From positions 1-32,162 of IMG/VR virus record IMGVR_UViG_3300025853_000369: a DNA stretch of 32,162 nucleotides, one strand, 5' to 3'. A model generated the notes under the pieces. That model did no database searches and had not been told where the DNA came from. It saw only the letters and a program-made list of their open reading frames with translations. How positions within the stretch are numbered: the stretch's first letter is position 1; every line of letters begins with the position of its first letter. Below are positions 7,189 to 15,273 of the stretch, one piece after another. This stretch comes from a virus. Position numbers and translations under genes: made by a program.

Positions 7189-10128
7189 ATGGCAACAGCA
7201 ACAAGTAGTGCTCTACCGCTAAACACAAATACAGGGCGTTCTGTCGTCACGCTGACGAGTTATGCGGGGCCGATAACTTGGACCACAGCCCCGGTCTCGG
7301 GTGACCAGATTGAATTCCCCGATGCAATAACTGTTGGCGTTGATGGTCAAATTTCTGGTGCAGCTGGTACTTACACAGTGCGTCACATTGTTGCGACAAC
7401 TGGAGCGACTCAAGCAGTAAGCTATGTTTTATCCGCTGGAAATAACGCAAGTGTTGGTATTGAGTTAGTCACTGACAACGTAGATTCACTAAATTACGTT
7501 ACATTAACTAGCTATTCAGGGCCTATTACTTTTCCCACGACGCCAGTTGCGGGTGATCAAATAGTTTTCCCCATTGGCGTTACAATAGATGAAACGGGCG
7601 CTGTAACTGCGCCTACAGCTACTTATACGGTTTATCATATAGTCGCTAGTACAGGCGTATTCGAGGCAGTTAGCTATGCGCATTCCGCTGGCGCTAATAC
7701 CGCGCCGGTTTTCTCAACGCTTCCAGATGTTGTGGCAAATATTGGCGACGTGGCTAGCATTTCCGTAGCTGCATTTGATCCCGATACGGGCGACGTTTTA
7801 ACGTATTCACACGATGTTTTACCAGGCGGTTTAAGTCGCACAGGGGATAGCGTCACAGGTACTTACACGACCGAAGAAACAGTTTTAACAACGTTCGGCG
7901 TGCAAGATGATTCTGGCGACACTGGAAACGATTCTGACAGCGCACAGGTTTTATTTAGTGTTGCTCGTGCGGGTTACACAATAACGACGCTTGCAGTTAA
8001 TTACGCGGGGTTGAATCCCGACTCACCGCTTGTCGCTGCAATAACGGATAGTGATTTAACTGTTGGTGACCAAGTTGATTACCCTCAAACGCAAACTGAC
8101 CAAGGTGGCGATACTCGCACATTAACTTTTGCTGATGACGGACTTTTAACCGCTGCTGGTGGTACGCGCTCATTATTCATCGATGACGTTTATATCCGTG
8201 ATTCTAGCAACTCATATACTCGAGTTGGGCCGTTTGATATAACCTTGGTGGGTACTGGTCCCGTTTTAACTGCCGCGTTAACTGTTGTATCAAGTAGCGA
8301 AACAACATCAGGCGGGCAATTAAATTTCACAGCTGATGAATCAGGCAATTATCGATTAATTGTTGTTACAAGTGGATTCGGCACACCGACAGCTGACCAA
8401 GTGTTCGCGGGACTTGGGCCCGATGGTAATGCGCCGTTATTTGATAGTGGCTTAACTGCACAAACTGCGACAGTTTCAGAGACGGTTACAGTAACAGGAT
8501 TGCCAACAGCCGGTGCAGGTTATTGGTGTTTCCTAGCGCTTGAAGATCAATATGGTGGTTTGACACTTTCGGGCCCGACTACGCTTTCGACTCTTGCGGT
8601 TGGTCAGCCCCCTGTTTGGGCGGCGATACCTAACCAAGCATGGTCTGAAGGCACAGCCGTTAGCCTGGATTTTAGAACATACGCAACTGATGCGGTGAGC
8701 TTTTCAATTTCAGGTTTGCCGGTTGGCACTGGTTTGACTTTAAACCCTACTACGGGAGTATTAAGCGGGACGCCCAATCAAATAGACGCGTCTGGCGTGC
8801 CAGGCTCTACAACTACTTACACGCTTATAGCGACGGCAACGAACGCTACCGGTTCAAGTAACCAATCATTTTTAGCGGGTGTTTACAGGCTTAATCCGCC
8901 AACAAACACAGGTGTTATTGCTGCACAAAGCTGGAAAGAAACTATTGCGGTTAATTTGAGTCTTTCCAGTTTTATAAGCGGCGCAACAAGCTATCAAATT
9001 GAGTATGACAATAGTGGCACTTTTGAAGATGCTACCGCTTCATTGACTGGATACGGTATTACTTTTAACAGTAGTACTGGCCAAATTTCTGGTGCACCTA
9101 ACGCATTTATGCCGTTAGATAGTCCTATCGACTACAGGGTTAGAGGTGTTAATGCAGATGGCGATGGCGATTGGCTAGCGTTCACGGCAAGCATTGCGGC
9201 ACTTGCTCCACCAGTTTTCAGCGGCCCTATACCGGCGCAGTCTCTTTCACAAGGTACGGCTTTTAGCTTTGATTTAGGGGTTTATTTTAGCAACTTCGAC
9301 AGCATAAGCGGTTCAGGGTTACCTGTTGGAACTGGTCTTACTTTATCTAGCTTGGGTGTTTTGTCTGGTACGCCATTAGCGGTAGATGTCAGCGCAAGCC
9401 CAATCACTTTGACGCTTACGGCAACTAATACAGATGGTACAGCGCAAGGCACTGTCACGTTAAACGTTGCGGCGGCTAGCTTACCTATATTAATTGCAAG
9501 CTTCCCTGATCTTTCTTACAGCATAGGCTCAGCGGTAAATATTAATTTTGACTCATATATTACAAATGCGAGCAGCTATACAGTAAGCGGCCTACCTTCT
9601 GGAACAGGTACAACCATTTTATCAAATGGGTTAGGCGGAACCTGGGCGCAGGAAGATAGCGACGCGTCCCCTTATGTAATCGTAGTTACTGGAATAAATG
9701 ATAACGGGCAAGTGCAGGATGCTTTCCAGCTTTCAAGCCTTGCGGCACCTTCTCCAATAGTAAGAATATATGACCCTTACGCAGAAATTGATAAATTTCA
9801 CGGTGACAAATTCCGCGCTAGAGTTAAAGCAGGTGGAAGTAATTGGACTCAGATACAGTTATATAACGATGGTTCACCGCATCTTTTGAATAACTACACT
9901 GAGTTAAGAGTACAATTTTCAGACGGCACAAATACATATACGGGTAGTAGCTTAACAAACCCTGAATTTTTCGATGTCTCCCCAGGTGAGGGTAAATTTA
10001 ACGTTAGGTTGGGCAGGTTCAATGTGCCCGCAGGTATTTACTTAACCGACGTTTATTACTTTGACCTTGAGCACTCGAACGGGGTTCTGTTCACAGATGA
10101 CCGAAATTTTGTGGTAACTGTGTTATGA
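7189..10128 (+). CDS. Large Ig-like repeat fibre or adhesin protein
   Basis: A 979-residue beta-repeat protein without a signal peptide. It opens with two similar units (residues about 19-85 and 103-169), each containing TLTSY[AS]GPIT...GDQI.FP...TYTV.HIVA.TG...AVSY; a third, diverged copy may lie near 264-350. A cadherin-like domain follows at about 172-255. Four or so putative-Ig (He_PIG-like) domains lie at about 475-770, with hallmarks such as SGLPVGTGLTL...GVLSGTP. The last 125 residues (IVRIYDPYAEIDKF... to the end) form a separate domain that could anchor it to the virion. Domains of this type commonly bind cell-surface polymers. The stop codon overlaps a tiny ORF by ATGA. It is most likely an accessory fibre, though its place next to terminase rather than in the tail-tip cluster is odd. 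Confidence 0.6.
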   Translation: MATATSSALPLNTNTGRSVVTLTSYAGPITWTTAPVSGDQIEFPDAITVGVDGQISGAAGTYTVRHIVATTGATQAVSYVLSAGNNASVGIELVTDNVDSLNYVTLTSYSGPITFPTTPVAGDQIVFPIGVTIDETGAVTAPTATYTVYHIVASTGVFEAVSYAHSAGANTAPVFSTLPDVVANIGDVASISVAAFDPDTGDVLTYSHDVLPGGLSRTGDSVTGTYTTEETVLTTFGVQDDSGDTGNDSDSAQVLFSVARAGYTITTLAVNYAGLNPDSPLVAAITDSDLTVGDQVDYPQTQTDQGGDTRTLTFADDGLLTAAGGTRSLFIDDVYIRDSSNSYTRVGPFDITLVGTGPVLTAALTVVSSSETTSGGQLNFTADESGNYRLIVVTSGFGTPTADQVFAGLGPDGNAPLFDSGLTAQTATVSETVTVTGLPTAGAGYWCFLALEDQYGGLTLSGPTTLSTLAVGQPPVWAAIPNQAWSEGTAVSLDFRTYATDAVSFSISGLPVGTGLTLNPTTGVLSGTPNQIDASGVPGSTTTYTLIATATNATGSSNQSFLAGVYRLNPPTNTGVIAAQSWKETIAVNLSLSSFISGATSYQIEYDNSGTFEDATASLTGYGITFNSSTGQISGAPNAFMPLDSPIDYRVRGVNADGDGDWLAFTASIAALAPPVFSGPIPAQSLSQGTAFSFDLGVYFSNFDSISGSGLPVGTGLTLSSLGVLSGTPLAVDVSASPITLTLTATNTDGTAQGTVTLNVAAASLPILIASFPDLSYSIGSAVNINFDSYITNASSYTVSGLPSGTGTTILSNGLGGTWAQEDSDASPYVIVVTGINDNGQVQDAFQLSSLAAPSPIVRIYDPYAEIDKFHGDKFRARVKAGGSNWTQIQLYNDGSPHLLNNYTELRVQFSDGTNTYTGSSLTNPEFFDVSPGEGKFNVRLGRFNVPAGIYLTDVYYFDLEHSNGVLFTDDRNFVVTVL
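7243..7695 (+). repeat. Tandem coding repeat inside the fibre gene
   Basis: Two units of about 200 bases (7243-7443 and 7495-7695) encode homologous 67-residue segments separated by about 17 residues. They share TLTSY.GPIT, GDQI.FP, TYTV.HIVA and AVSY at the same spacing. The DNA copies have diverged clearly, so the duplication is not recent. Confidence 0.7.
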
Positions 10129-10181
10129 GAATAGAAATGCAGCACAACATTGATCAAGTTGCGACTATGGCGGGTTTATGA
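10125..10181 (+). CDS. 18-codon ORF, possible truncated copy of the next gene's start
   Basis: A tiny ORF (MRIEMQHNIDQVATMAGL) exactly bridges the fibre gene and the next gene, starting in an ATGA overlap with the first and overlapping the ATG of the second. Its sequence matches the start of the downstream protein (MRVILSHNLDDISRQLSG) at M, R, H, N and D in register, with conservative I/V and I/L changes. It could be a leader peptide that couples translation or a vestige of a duplicated gene start. There is no strong ribosome site. Confidence 0.35.
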   Translation: MRIEMQHNIDQVATMAGL

Positions 10182-10834
10182 GAGTTATCTTATCACATAA
10201 TCTTGATGACATATCTAGGCAGCTTTCAGGGATAGAGCGTGAGGCGGTAAGGCCGGCAGCTAAGGCGGCTATGGGTAACGCTATAAGGTATACTGAAGTT
10301 AGAACAGTTAGATGGGTTAGGAAAAGGCTTAGCGAAAAAGGGTTGAAACTTAGGAATAAGGATATAAGAGACAAAAACATTGTTTATATGATAAAGCCTG
10401 GGTTTCAGAAAGGTAGATATTCAGCATCGGTTGGCGGTGGAATTTATGAGGCAATAACTGGCGTTGTTTATATAAATAAATTTGGCTCAAGAATGTCAAC
10501 AAGTAGAGGGTTTACGGAGGCCGACGCAAACAGCATAAACGCTAAGCCTGAAAAAGGTCAACCGGTTAAAGGTAGAGCTTTCAAGTTCATAGGCAGAACA
10601 AGCGGTTCTGAAATGTGGGGGAAAAGACACCCTACCATAAGGTATGACGATAGATTCCCCGGACACAAGAACGCATGGAGATCGAGCAAAGCTATTGCGT
10701 TATATTACAGGGCTAAAATAGAGGGTAGCGATAAGGCAACCAGGGTTTTGGGTAAGTTAGGTGAGCGACAATTTTATAAGAGATTTAATTATCATCTTCA
10801 AAGGCGAATAGATAGAATTTGGAGGCGTCAGTGA
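10178..10834 (+). CDS. Minor tail protein Z-like / tail completion protein
   Basis: A basic 218-residue protein. The N-terminal pattern is a short helix (NLDDISRQLSGIEREAVRPAAKAAMGNAIRY), then a basic stretch with paired arginines and lysines (VRKRLSEKGLKLRNK). The C-terminal helix is LGERQFYKRFNYHLQRRIDRI. This agrees in outline with the gpZ/gp10-type proteins of siphophages that help finish and attach the tail. In lambda, Z lies in the tail module just before the tail terminator gene; here it sits in front of the gpW-like and portal genes. It ends in a one-base overlap with the next gene (TGATG). The family assignment rests on pattern and is moderate. Confidence 0.55.
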   Translation: MRVILSHNLDDISRQLSGIEREAVRPAAKAAMGNAIRYTEVRTVRWVRKRLSEKGLKLRNKDIRDKNIVYMIKPGFQKGRYSASVGGGIYEAITGVVYINKFGSRMSTSRGFTEADANSINAKPEKGQPVKGRAFKFIGRTSGSEMWGKRHPTIRYDDRFPGHKNAWRSSKAIALYYRAKIEGSDKATRVLGKLGERQFYKRFNYHLQRRIDRIWRRQ

Positions 10835-11061
10835 TGGCAGGTTTAACTTTAGCGCAATGTGAGCAAAAGCTTAGCGAGTATTTAACGGCGTCTGAAAAGG
10901 TGTCCGCAAAACAATCTTACTCTATTGATGGTCGATCTTTGACCTATGCTAATATTGGAGAAATTCAAGACGCTATCGAATTCTGGGATAAGCAATGCCG
11001 TAGATTATCCCGAGGCCGAAACGGTAACATCATTGCACGGAGCATCACAGCGCGTGACTAA
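10834..11061 (+). CDS. gpW-like head-tail joining protein
   Basis: A 75-residue protein read from the ATG at 10834, which has a good GGAGG at 10821-10825. An in-frame TTG 15 bases upstream is unsupported. The sequence has the pattern GLTLAQCEQKLSEYLTASE...QSYSIDGRSLTYANIGEIQDAI.FW. This is characteristic of small gpW/DUF6148-type phage proteins placed directly before the portal. In lambda, gpW enters the filled head at the portal and forms the docking platform for the tail. It overlaps the portal start by 8 bases. Confidence 0.75.
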   Translation: MAGLTLAQCEQKLSEYLTASEKVSAKQSYSIDGRSLTYANIGEIQDAIEFWDKQCRRLSRGRNGNIIARSITARD

Positions 11062-12640
11062 AAAGACCTTGCTTGATAAATATTATGAATGGCGAGATCC
11101 GCAAAAAGCCTTATCGCGCCGTAAAGCGAAAATGACTATTGGCGCCTTGGATGGTTTCAGCGGTGCGTCACGTTCTCGCAAAAGCCTTGCCAGCTGGCGT
11201 GTAAAGTCAGGTGATAGCGGTGAAGTACTTCTAACCGATTACGATGCGCTGGTTGATAGGTCTTATGATTTAGACCGTAATAACCCAATGGCACACGGTG
11301 CCATATCAACCTTGTCTGACAATATTGTTGGCACAGGGTTGCGGGTGCAAAGTCAGATTGATGCTGAGTTCTTAGGCTTAACTGACGAGCAAGCCGACGC
11401 ATGGCAAAAAGACGCCGAGCGAGTTTTTAATATTTGGGCAAACTCTAAAATGTGCGACGCGAAAGCCGAGCAAACATTTTCAGAGATGCAAGCCACGGCT
11501 TTTATAAGCTGCTTATTGACTGGTGACGTATTCGCACAAAGGCAGTTCGTCAATAACCGAGAATTTCTAGGCACTTGTTGGCGCTTAATTGATTCTAAAA
11601 GAATATCAAACCCCGATTACGCTACAGACTCACGACGTGTGGCGGGCGGTATTGAAAGGGATTCGTTCGGTGTTCCGAATTGGTATCACATTGCAAGCGC
11701 TAACCCTGGTTCTATTATTGACCCAGCGGTTCAGTGGCGAAAGTATAGACGGCTCGCGGCTGACGGTATGAACCTTGACATACTGCACGCTTACAGAAAA
11801 AGAACTATAAACGAGCCGCGAGGTCGCCCCACTTTAGCACCTGTTATAGAAGCGTTTAAACAGTTGGGGCGCTATTTAGAAGCTGAGCTACAAGCGGCTG
11901 TTGTCAGTGGTTTGTTCACCGTTTTCATACAGAGCCCTGATGGTAATGCTGAGTTAGATTTTTATGACGGCTCTGACGAAGAGAGCAGCCCTTTAGACGC
12001 TAATTACGAAATGGGAAACGGTGCTATTGTTGGACTGGCTGAAGGTGAAACAATAAACACGGCAAACCCTGGTCGCCCGAACTCTGGTTTTGATCAGTTC
12101 GTGCTTGCTGTACTTAGGCAAATAGGTGTTGCTCTAGGGCTTCCGTACGAGCTTGTTATTAAGCATTTCACAGCGAGTTATAGTGCAAGCCGAGCGGCAC
12201 TAAACGAAGCGCAGCGCTCATTCAGGCAGCGCAGGAAGTGGTTTGGTGATAGTTTCTGTCAGCCAATTTATGAATCAGTTATAATTGAAGCAGTAGCTAA
12301 CGGAAGATTGCAAGCGCCTGGATTCTTTGCAGATTATGAAACGCGCCGAGCTTATTTAAAATCGTTGTGGGTTGGTGATGCATGGGGAAGTCTGGACCCG
12401 GTCAAAGACGTTACGGCAGCTGAGAAGCGCCTAGACTTGGGATTGACTACGCGCACTCAGGAAACTTTAGAAATAAACGGCGGCGATTACGAGAAAAACG
12501 TAAGCCAGCGCATGAAAGAATCAGAATTCGAAAGTCAGTTAGGAGTAACGAAAAATGCTAGCATTACAGAAAATGAGCCAAACCCCCTGGGCGATAACGA
12601 CCGAGAGCTTGACGACGATAGCGAAGATAGCGAAGCGTGA
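11054..12640 (+). CDS. Portal protein (lambda gpB family)
   Basis: Dodecameric ring at the unique capsid vertex through which DNA enters and leaves and onto which the terminase docks. The frame is open from 10946, but the first 36 codons would lie inside the gpW gene. The GTG at 11054 (MTKKTLLDKYYEW) is the more plausible start and gives 528 residues, in the usual range. Typical lambda-portal features include YDALVDRSYDLDRNNPMAHGAISTLSDNIVGTGL near the N-terminus, the wing/stem region with QFVLAVLRQIGVALGLPYELV, and TASYSASRAALNEAQRSFR. The 3' end overlaps the protease gene by 86 bases. Confidence 0.9.
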   Translation: MTKKTLLDKYYEWRDPQKALSRRKAKMTIGALDGFSGASRSRKSLASWRVKSGDSGEVLLTDYDALVDRSYDLDRNNPMAHGAISTLSDNIVGTGLRVQSQIDAEFLGLTDEQADAWQKDAERVFNIWANSKMCDAKAEQTFSEMQATAFISCLLTGDVFAQRQFVNNREFLGTCWRLIDSKRISNPDYATDSRRVAGGIERDSFGVPNWYHIASANPGSIIDPAVQWRKYRRLAADGMNLDILHAYRKRTINEPRGRPTLAPVIEAFKQLGRYLEAELQAAVVSGLFTVFIQSPDGNAELDFYDGSDEESSPLDANYEMGNGAIVGLAEGETINTANPGRPNSGFDQFVLAVLRQIGVALGLPYELVIKHFTASYSASRAALNEAQRSFRQRRKWFGDSFCQPIYESVIIEAVANGRLQAPGFFADYETRRAYLKSLWVGDAWGSLDPVKDVTAAEKRLDLGLTTRTQETLEINGGDYEKNVSQRMKESEFESQLGVTKNASITENEPNPLGDNDRELDDDSEDSEA

Positions 12641-13793
12641 CAACGAGCAATTAAAAGCTATCGCTAAAGAAAAAGGTGATTTAAGCAGAGAGAATAGCTT
12701 GTTGGAGTATCGCGGTTCGAATGCTGTCATTAACGTTACTGGTCCTATTTTTCGTTATGCGAATATGTTTACCGAAATTTCAGGGGCCACCAGCACTGAT
12801 GCAATTGCGAAGGCGATTGGAGAGGCTGAGCAGTCGGATGTAGAAGCAATTGTTTTTAATTTTGATTCACCTGGCGGTGAGGCTACGGAAATTAGCAACC
12901 TTGCTGAACTGATTGCGACAACTCCCAAGCCTACCGTCGCTTACGTTGGCGCTATGGCAGCAAGTGCTGGTTATTGGTTAGCTTCGGCAGCTGATGAAAT
13001 CGTAATCGGTAGCACTGGTTTGGTGGGGTCAATCGGCACTGTAGCAACTATCGACTTGAGCAGTGATGACGAGACAATCGAAATTGTGAGCAGTCAAAGC
13101 CCTAATAAGCAACTAGACGCGAGCACAGAAGAGGGTCAGCAAAGCATACAAGCGATGATTGATAAAATGGCACAAGTGTTTATTGAAAACGTTGCGATGT
13201 ATAGAAAGGTTAGCGTCGAGCATGTTATGACTTATTTTGGTAAAGGCGGCTTGCTGATGGGCGCTGAAGCGGTTGCGGCAGGTATGGCTGATAGAATTGG
13301 TTCCTTTGAAACTTTAGTAACTACTGGAGAAGTGAAAATGCAAGACGAAAACATGTTTAAACTAGAAGACTTGAACGCCGAGTTTTTGCAAGCTAATTGC
13401 GAAAGCTTATACGACAGCATTTTGGCAGAGGGTATTGCCGCAGGTGCCGAAGGTGAGCGCATGCGTATTCAGGGAATTCACGCACATTCAATGCCTGGCT
13501 TTGAGGCTTCCATAGAAGCAATGATGTTTGACGGGCAGACTAAGCCAGAGCAAGCAGCGGTGAAGCTTCTTGGTGAGATTAAAGCCCAAGGTGATAACGT
13601 AATGAATCTTGTTGCTGAGACTCAATCGCCGATTGTTGATGAACCTGTTGATAGTCGTTGTGACCTGCAAAAGCAGTGGGATGCTAACGCGGACGGATGC
13701 CGACAGGGCCCTAATAAATTCTCAAATTTTGAAAACTTCAGAGCCTATCAAGAAGGCGTGAAATCTGGAGTTATTAAGCACGTTACGCGATAA
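12555..13793 (+). CDS. Head maturation protease, S49 family (gpC-like)
   Basis: Serine protease that processes the prohead, 412 residues. The SppA/ClpP-like core has the oxyanion-loop motif DSPGG (104-108), the nucleophile in GAMAASAGYW (Ser137) and the probable general base Lys185 in QSPNKQLDAS. These correspond to the Ser/Lys dyad known for S49 phage proteases. Residues about 262-412 form a separate charged, helical domain that probably serves as scaffold. The ATG at 12555 lies 86 bases inside the portal gene but has AGGAG at 12541-12545 with 9-base spacing, so the long overlap is real. As in lambda C/Nu3 and Mu I/Z, the C-terminal part is likely also made separately. Confidence 0.9.
   Translation: MLALQKMSQTPWAITTESLTTIAKIAKRDNEQLKAIAKEKGDLSRENSLLEYRGSNAVINVTGPIFRYANMFTEISGATSTDAIAKAIGEAEQSDVEAIVFNFDSPGGEATEISNLAELIATTPKPTVAYVGAMAASAGYWLASAADEIVIGSTGLVGSIGTVATIDLSSDDETIEIVSSQSPNKQLDASTEEGQQSIQAMIDKMAQVFIENVAMYRKVSVEHVMTYFGKGGLLMGAEAVAAGMADRIGSFETLVTTGEVKMQDENMFKLEDLNAEFLQANCESLYDSILAEGIAAGAEGERMRIQGIHAHSMPGFEASIEAMMFDGQTKPEQAAVKLLGEIKAQGDNVMNLVAETQSPIVDEPVDSRCDLQKQWDANADGCRQGPNKFSNFENFRAYQEGVKSGVIKHVTR
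13338..13793 (+). CDS. Probable nested scaffolding protein (in-frame internal start)
   Basis: Within the protease gene an in-frame ATG at 13338 (protease residue 262) is preceded by GGAG at 13326-13329 with an 8-base spacer, a textbook ribosome site. The resulting 151-residue product starts MQDENMFKLEDLNAEF. It is helical and charged, and ends with QKQWDANADGC...FENFRAYQEG, a tail common in phage scaffold regions. This is the arrangement known for lambda Nu3 in gene C and Mu gpZ in gene I. The protein would direct capsid shell assembly and then be removed by the protease. Confidence 0.65.
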   Translation: MQDENMFKLEDLNAEFLQANCESLYDSILAEGIAAGAEGERMRIQGIHAHSMPGFEASIEAMMFDGQTKPEQAAVKLLGEIKAQGDNVMNLVAETQSPIVDEPVDSRCDLQKQWDANADGCRQGPNKFSNFENFRAYQEGVKSGVIKHVTR

Positions 13794-13828
13794 TTAACTT
13801 TAACCGAAACCTAAAGAGGTATTAAACC

Positions 13829-14257
13829 ATGGCAACTCTAGCCGCTGCTTCACCTCGTAAATTCACTACGAGCGAATACCAAGACTACCAAGTGGTTGCG
13901 TCTGACATTATCTACGAAGGCTCTTTGTTGGGTTTAGCGTCAGGTTACGCTCGCCCATTGCAAGCCGGTGATACTTACGTTGGGATCGCCGTTGAAACTG
14001 TTGATAATTCAGCGGGCTCAGCTGGTGATAAGAGAGTGCGAGCAGCCACAACTGTTCCATTCGTCATGGATGTGACAGGCGTATCTGATGTGACAAGCAT
14101 CAGCCTGCCCGTTTATGCATCCGACGATGACACGCTGACTTTGACCGAAAGCACTAATAGCCTAATTGGAATCGTCATGGACTATATCAGCGGTTCATCT
14201 TGCGTTATTCAGCCGATCTTGGGTAGCAAAGAGATCTACACAGACTTAAGCACTTAA
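13829..14257 (+). CDS. Head decoration protein (gpD-like)
   Basis: A 142-residue protein encoded between protease/scaffold and major capsid, the usual place for the decoration protein that cements the expanded capsid. The pattern YQDYQVVASDIIYEGSLLGLASGYARPLQAGDTYVGIAVETVDNS agrees with the small beta-rich phage head decoration/DUF2190-like proteins. A good GAGG-type ribosome site (AAAGAGGTATTAAACC) precedes the ATG, consistent with high expression. No signal peptide or catalytic motif is visible. The exact family is inferred from pattern and position. Confidence 0.75.
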   Translation: MATLAAASPRKFTTSEYQDYQVVASDIIYEGSLLGLASGYARPLQAGDTYVGIAVETVDNSAGSAGDKRVRAATTVPFVMDVTGVSDVTSISLPVYASDDDTLTLTESTNSLIGIVMDYISGSSCVIQPILGSKEIYTDLST

Positions 14258-14298
14258 TAGTTTTTTAATTTATTAACGTAACTCAGAGGTGAACAACA

Positions 14299-15219
14299 AT
14301 GGCTACAGAAGGTTTGCAATCAACGCATAGCCGCGACGTGCTTGGGTTTATGTATCCACGCTTAGAAACCACCCCCGCCGGTTGGGTCAATGACATTGGC
14401 ATGTATATTCCAAGTGATCAATCTAGCGAAACTCACAAGTGGTTAGGTATGGCTCCGGTCATGCGTGAGTGGGTTGGCGGACGTCAAAAATCCAAGCCGA
14501 GCGACTACGGTATCACGATCGTTAACAAAAAGTTTGAGGCCACAATGGGCTTGAGCGTTGACGAAATCCGACGCGATAAAATTGCACAAGTGCAAGTGAG
14601 AATTAATGACTTGGTACAGCGTGCAAATGGTCATTGGCCCAAGATCCTTTCAGAGCTGATCGATGTTGCTGAAAGTACTGTTTGCTATGACGGCCAATTC
14701 TTGGTTGATACTGATCACGTGGACGGTGACAGCGGAACCCAGGATAATGACTTAAGTTTCGCGGCTGCGACTGGCACAACGCCTACAACGACTGAAATGG
14801 TAGACGCCATCCTGGCATCAGTTCAACAAATGATGTCTTTTAAAGATGATAAAGGTGAGCCCATTAATCAGAACGTTTCCAACTTTATGATTATGGTGCC
14901 AACAACCTATTGGTCTGTTGCCCATAAAGCTGTTGTTCAAGAGCTTGTTGGTAATGGTGAGACTAACGGTTTGCGCGGTGTGAATCTTGAAGTTGTCATG
15001 AACCCACGCTTAACGTGGACCACTAAGTTTATGACATTCGCTAAGGATTCCACGGTGAAACCTTTCATCCTACAAGATGAAGTGCCAGTAACAATCAGTT
15101 CAAAAGCTGAGGGTTCAGAGCATGAGCATGATTTTGACGAGCACGAATATGGCGTCAAGGCAGTGCGTAATGTTGGCCCCGGCATGTGGCAATCTTGCTG
15201 CATGACTACATTTACTTAA
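14299..15219 (+). CDS. Major capsid protein (Mu gpT family)
   Basis: The 306-residue shell protein. The N-terminal third contains HKWLGMAPVMREWVGGRQ, then YGITIVNKKFEATMGLSVDEI and later VCYDGQFLVDTDH. These match in order the characteristic segments of the Mu major head protein gpT, including its EWVG motif and the Y/F-DGQ...D..H motif. A strong GAGGTG ribosome site lies just upstream, and a hairpin terminator with a UUCG loop lies just downstream, so the gene is set up for high output. The lambda-type terminase, portal and protease around it make this a mosaic head module. Confidence 0.9.
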   Translation: MATEGLQSTHSRDVLGFMYPRLETTPAGWVNDIGMYIPSDQSSETHKWLGMAPVMREWVGGRQKSKPSDYGITIVNKKFEATMGLSVDEIRRDKIAQVQVRINDLVQRANGHWPKILSELIDVAESTVCYDGQFLVDTDHVDGDSGTQDNDLSFAAATGTTPTTTEMVDAILASVQQMMSFKDDKGEPINQNVSNFMIMVPTTYWSVAHKAVVQELVGNGETNGLRGVNLEVVMNPRLTWTTKFMTFAKDSTVKPFILQDEVPVTISSKAEGSEHEHDFDEHEYGVKAVRNVGPGMWQSCCMTTFT

Positions 15220-15236
15220 GTTGCTGCACCCCCCTC

Positions 15237-15260
15237 GGTGGCCTTCGGGCCACCTTTTTA
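15237..15260 (+). terminator. Rho-independent terminator after the capsid gene
   Basis: A perfect 7-bp stem, GGTGGCC (15237-15243) and GGCCACC (15248-15254), closes a TTCG tetraloop and is followed by TTTTT. It lies 17 bases after the capsid stop. It probably ends or attenuates part of the late transcript so that capsid mRNA exceeds tail mRNA, as no new promoter is obvious before the tail genes. Confidence 0.9.
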
Positions 15261-15273
15261 AGGTTTTTATTTT

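Noticed and set aside
10946-11053. Longer portal N-terminus
   Set aside because: Its residues come from the gpW coding region in another frame, and the GTG at 11054 with an 8-base overlap fits better.
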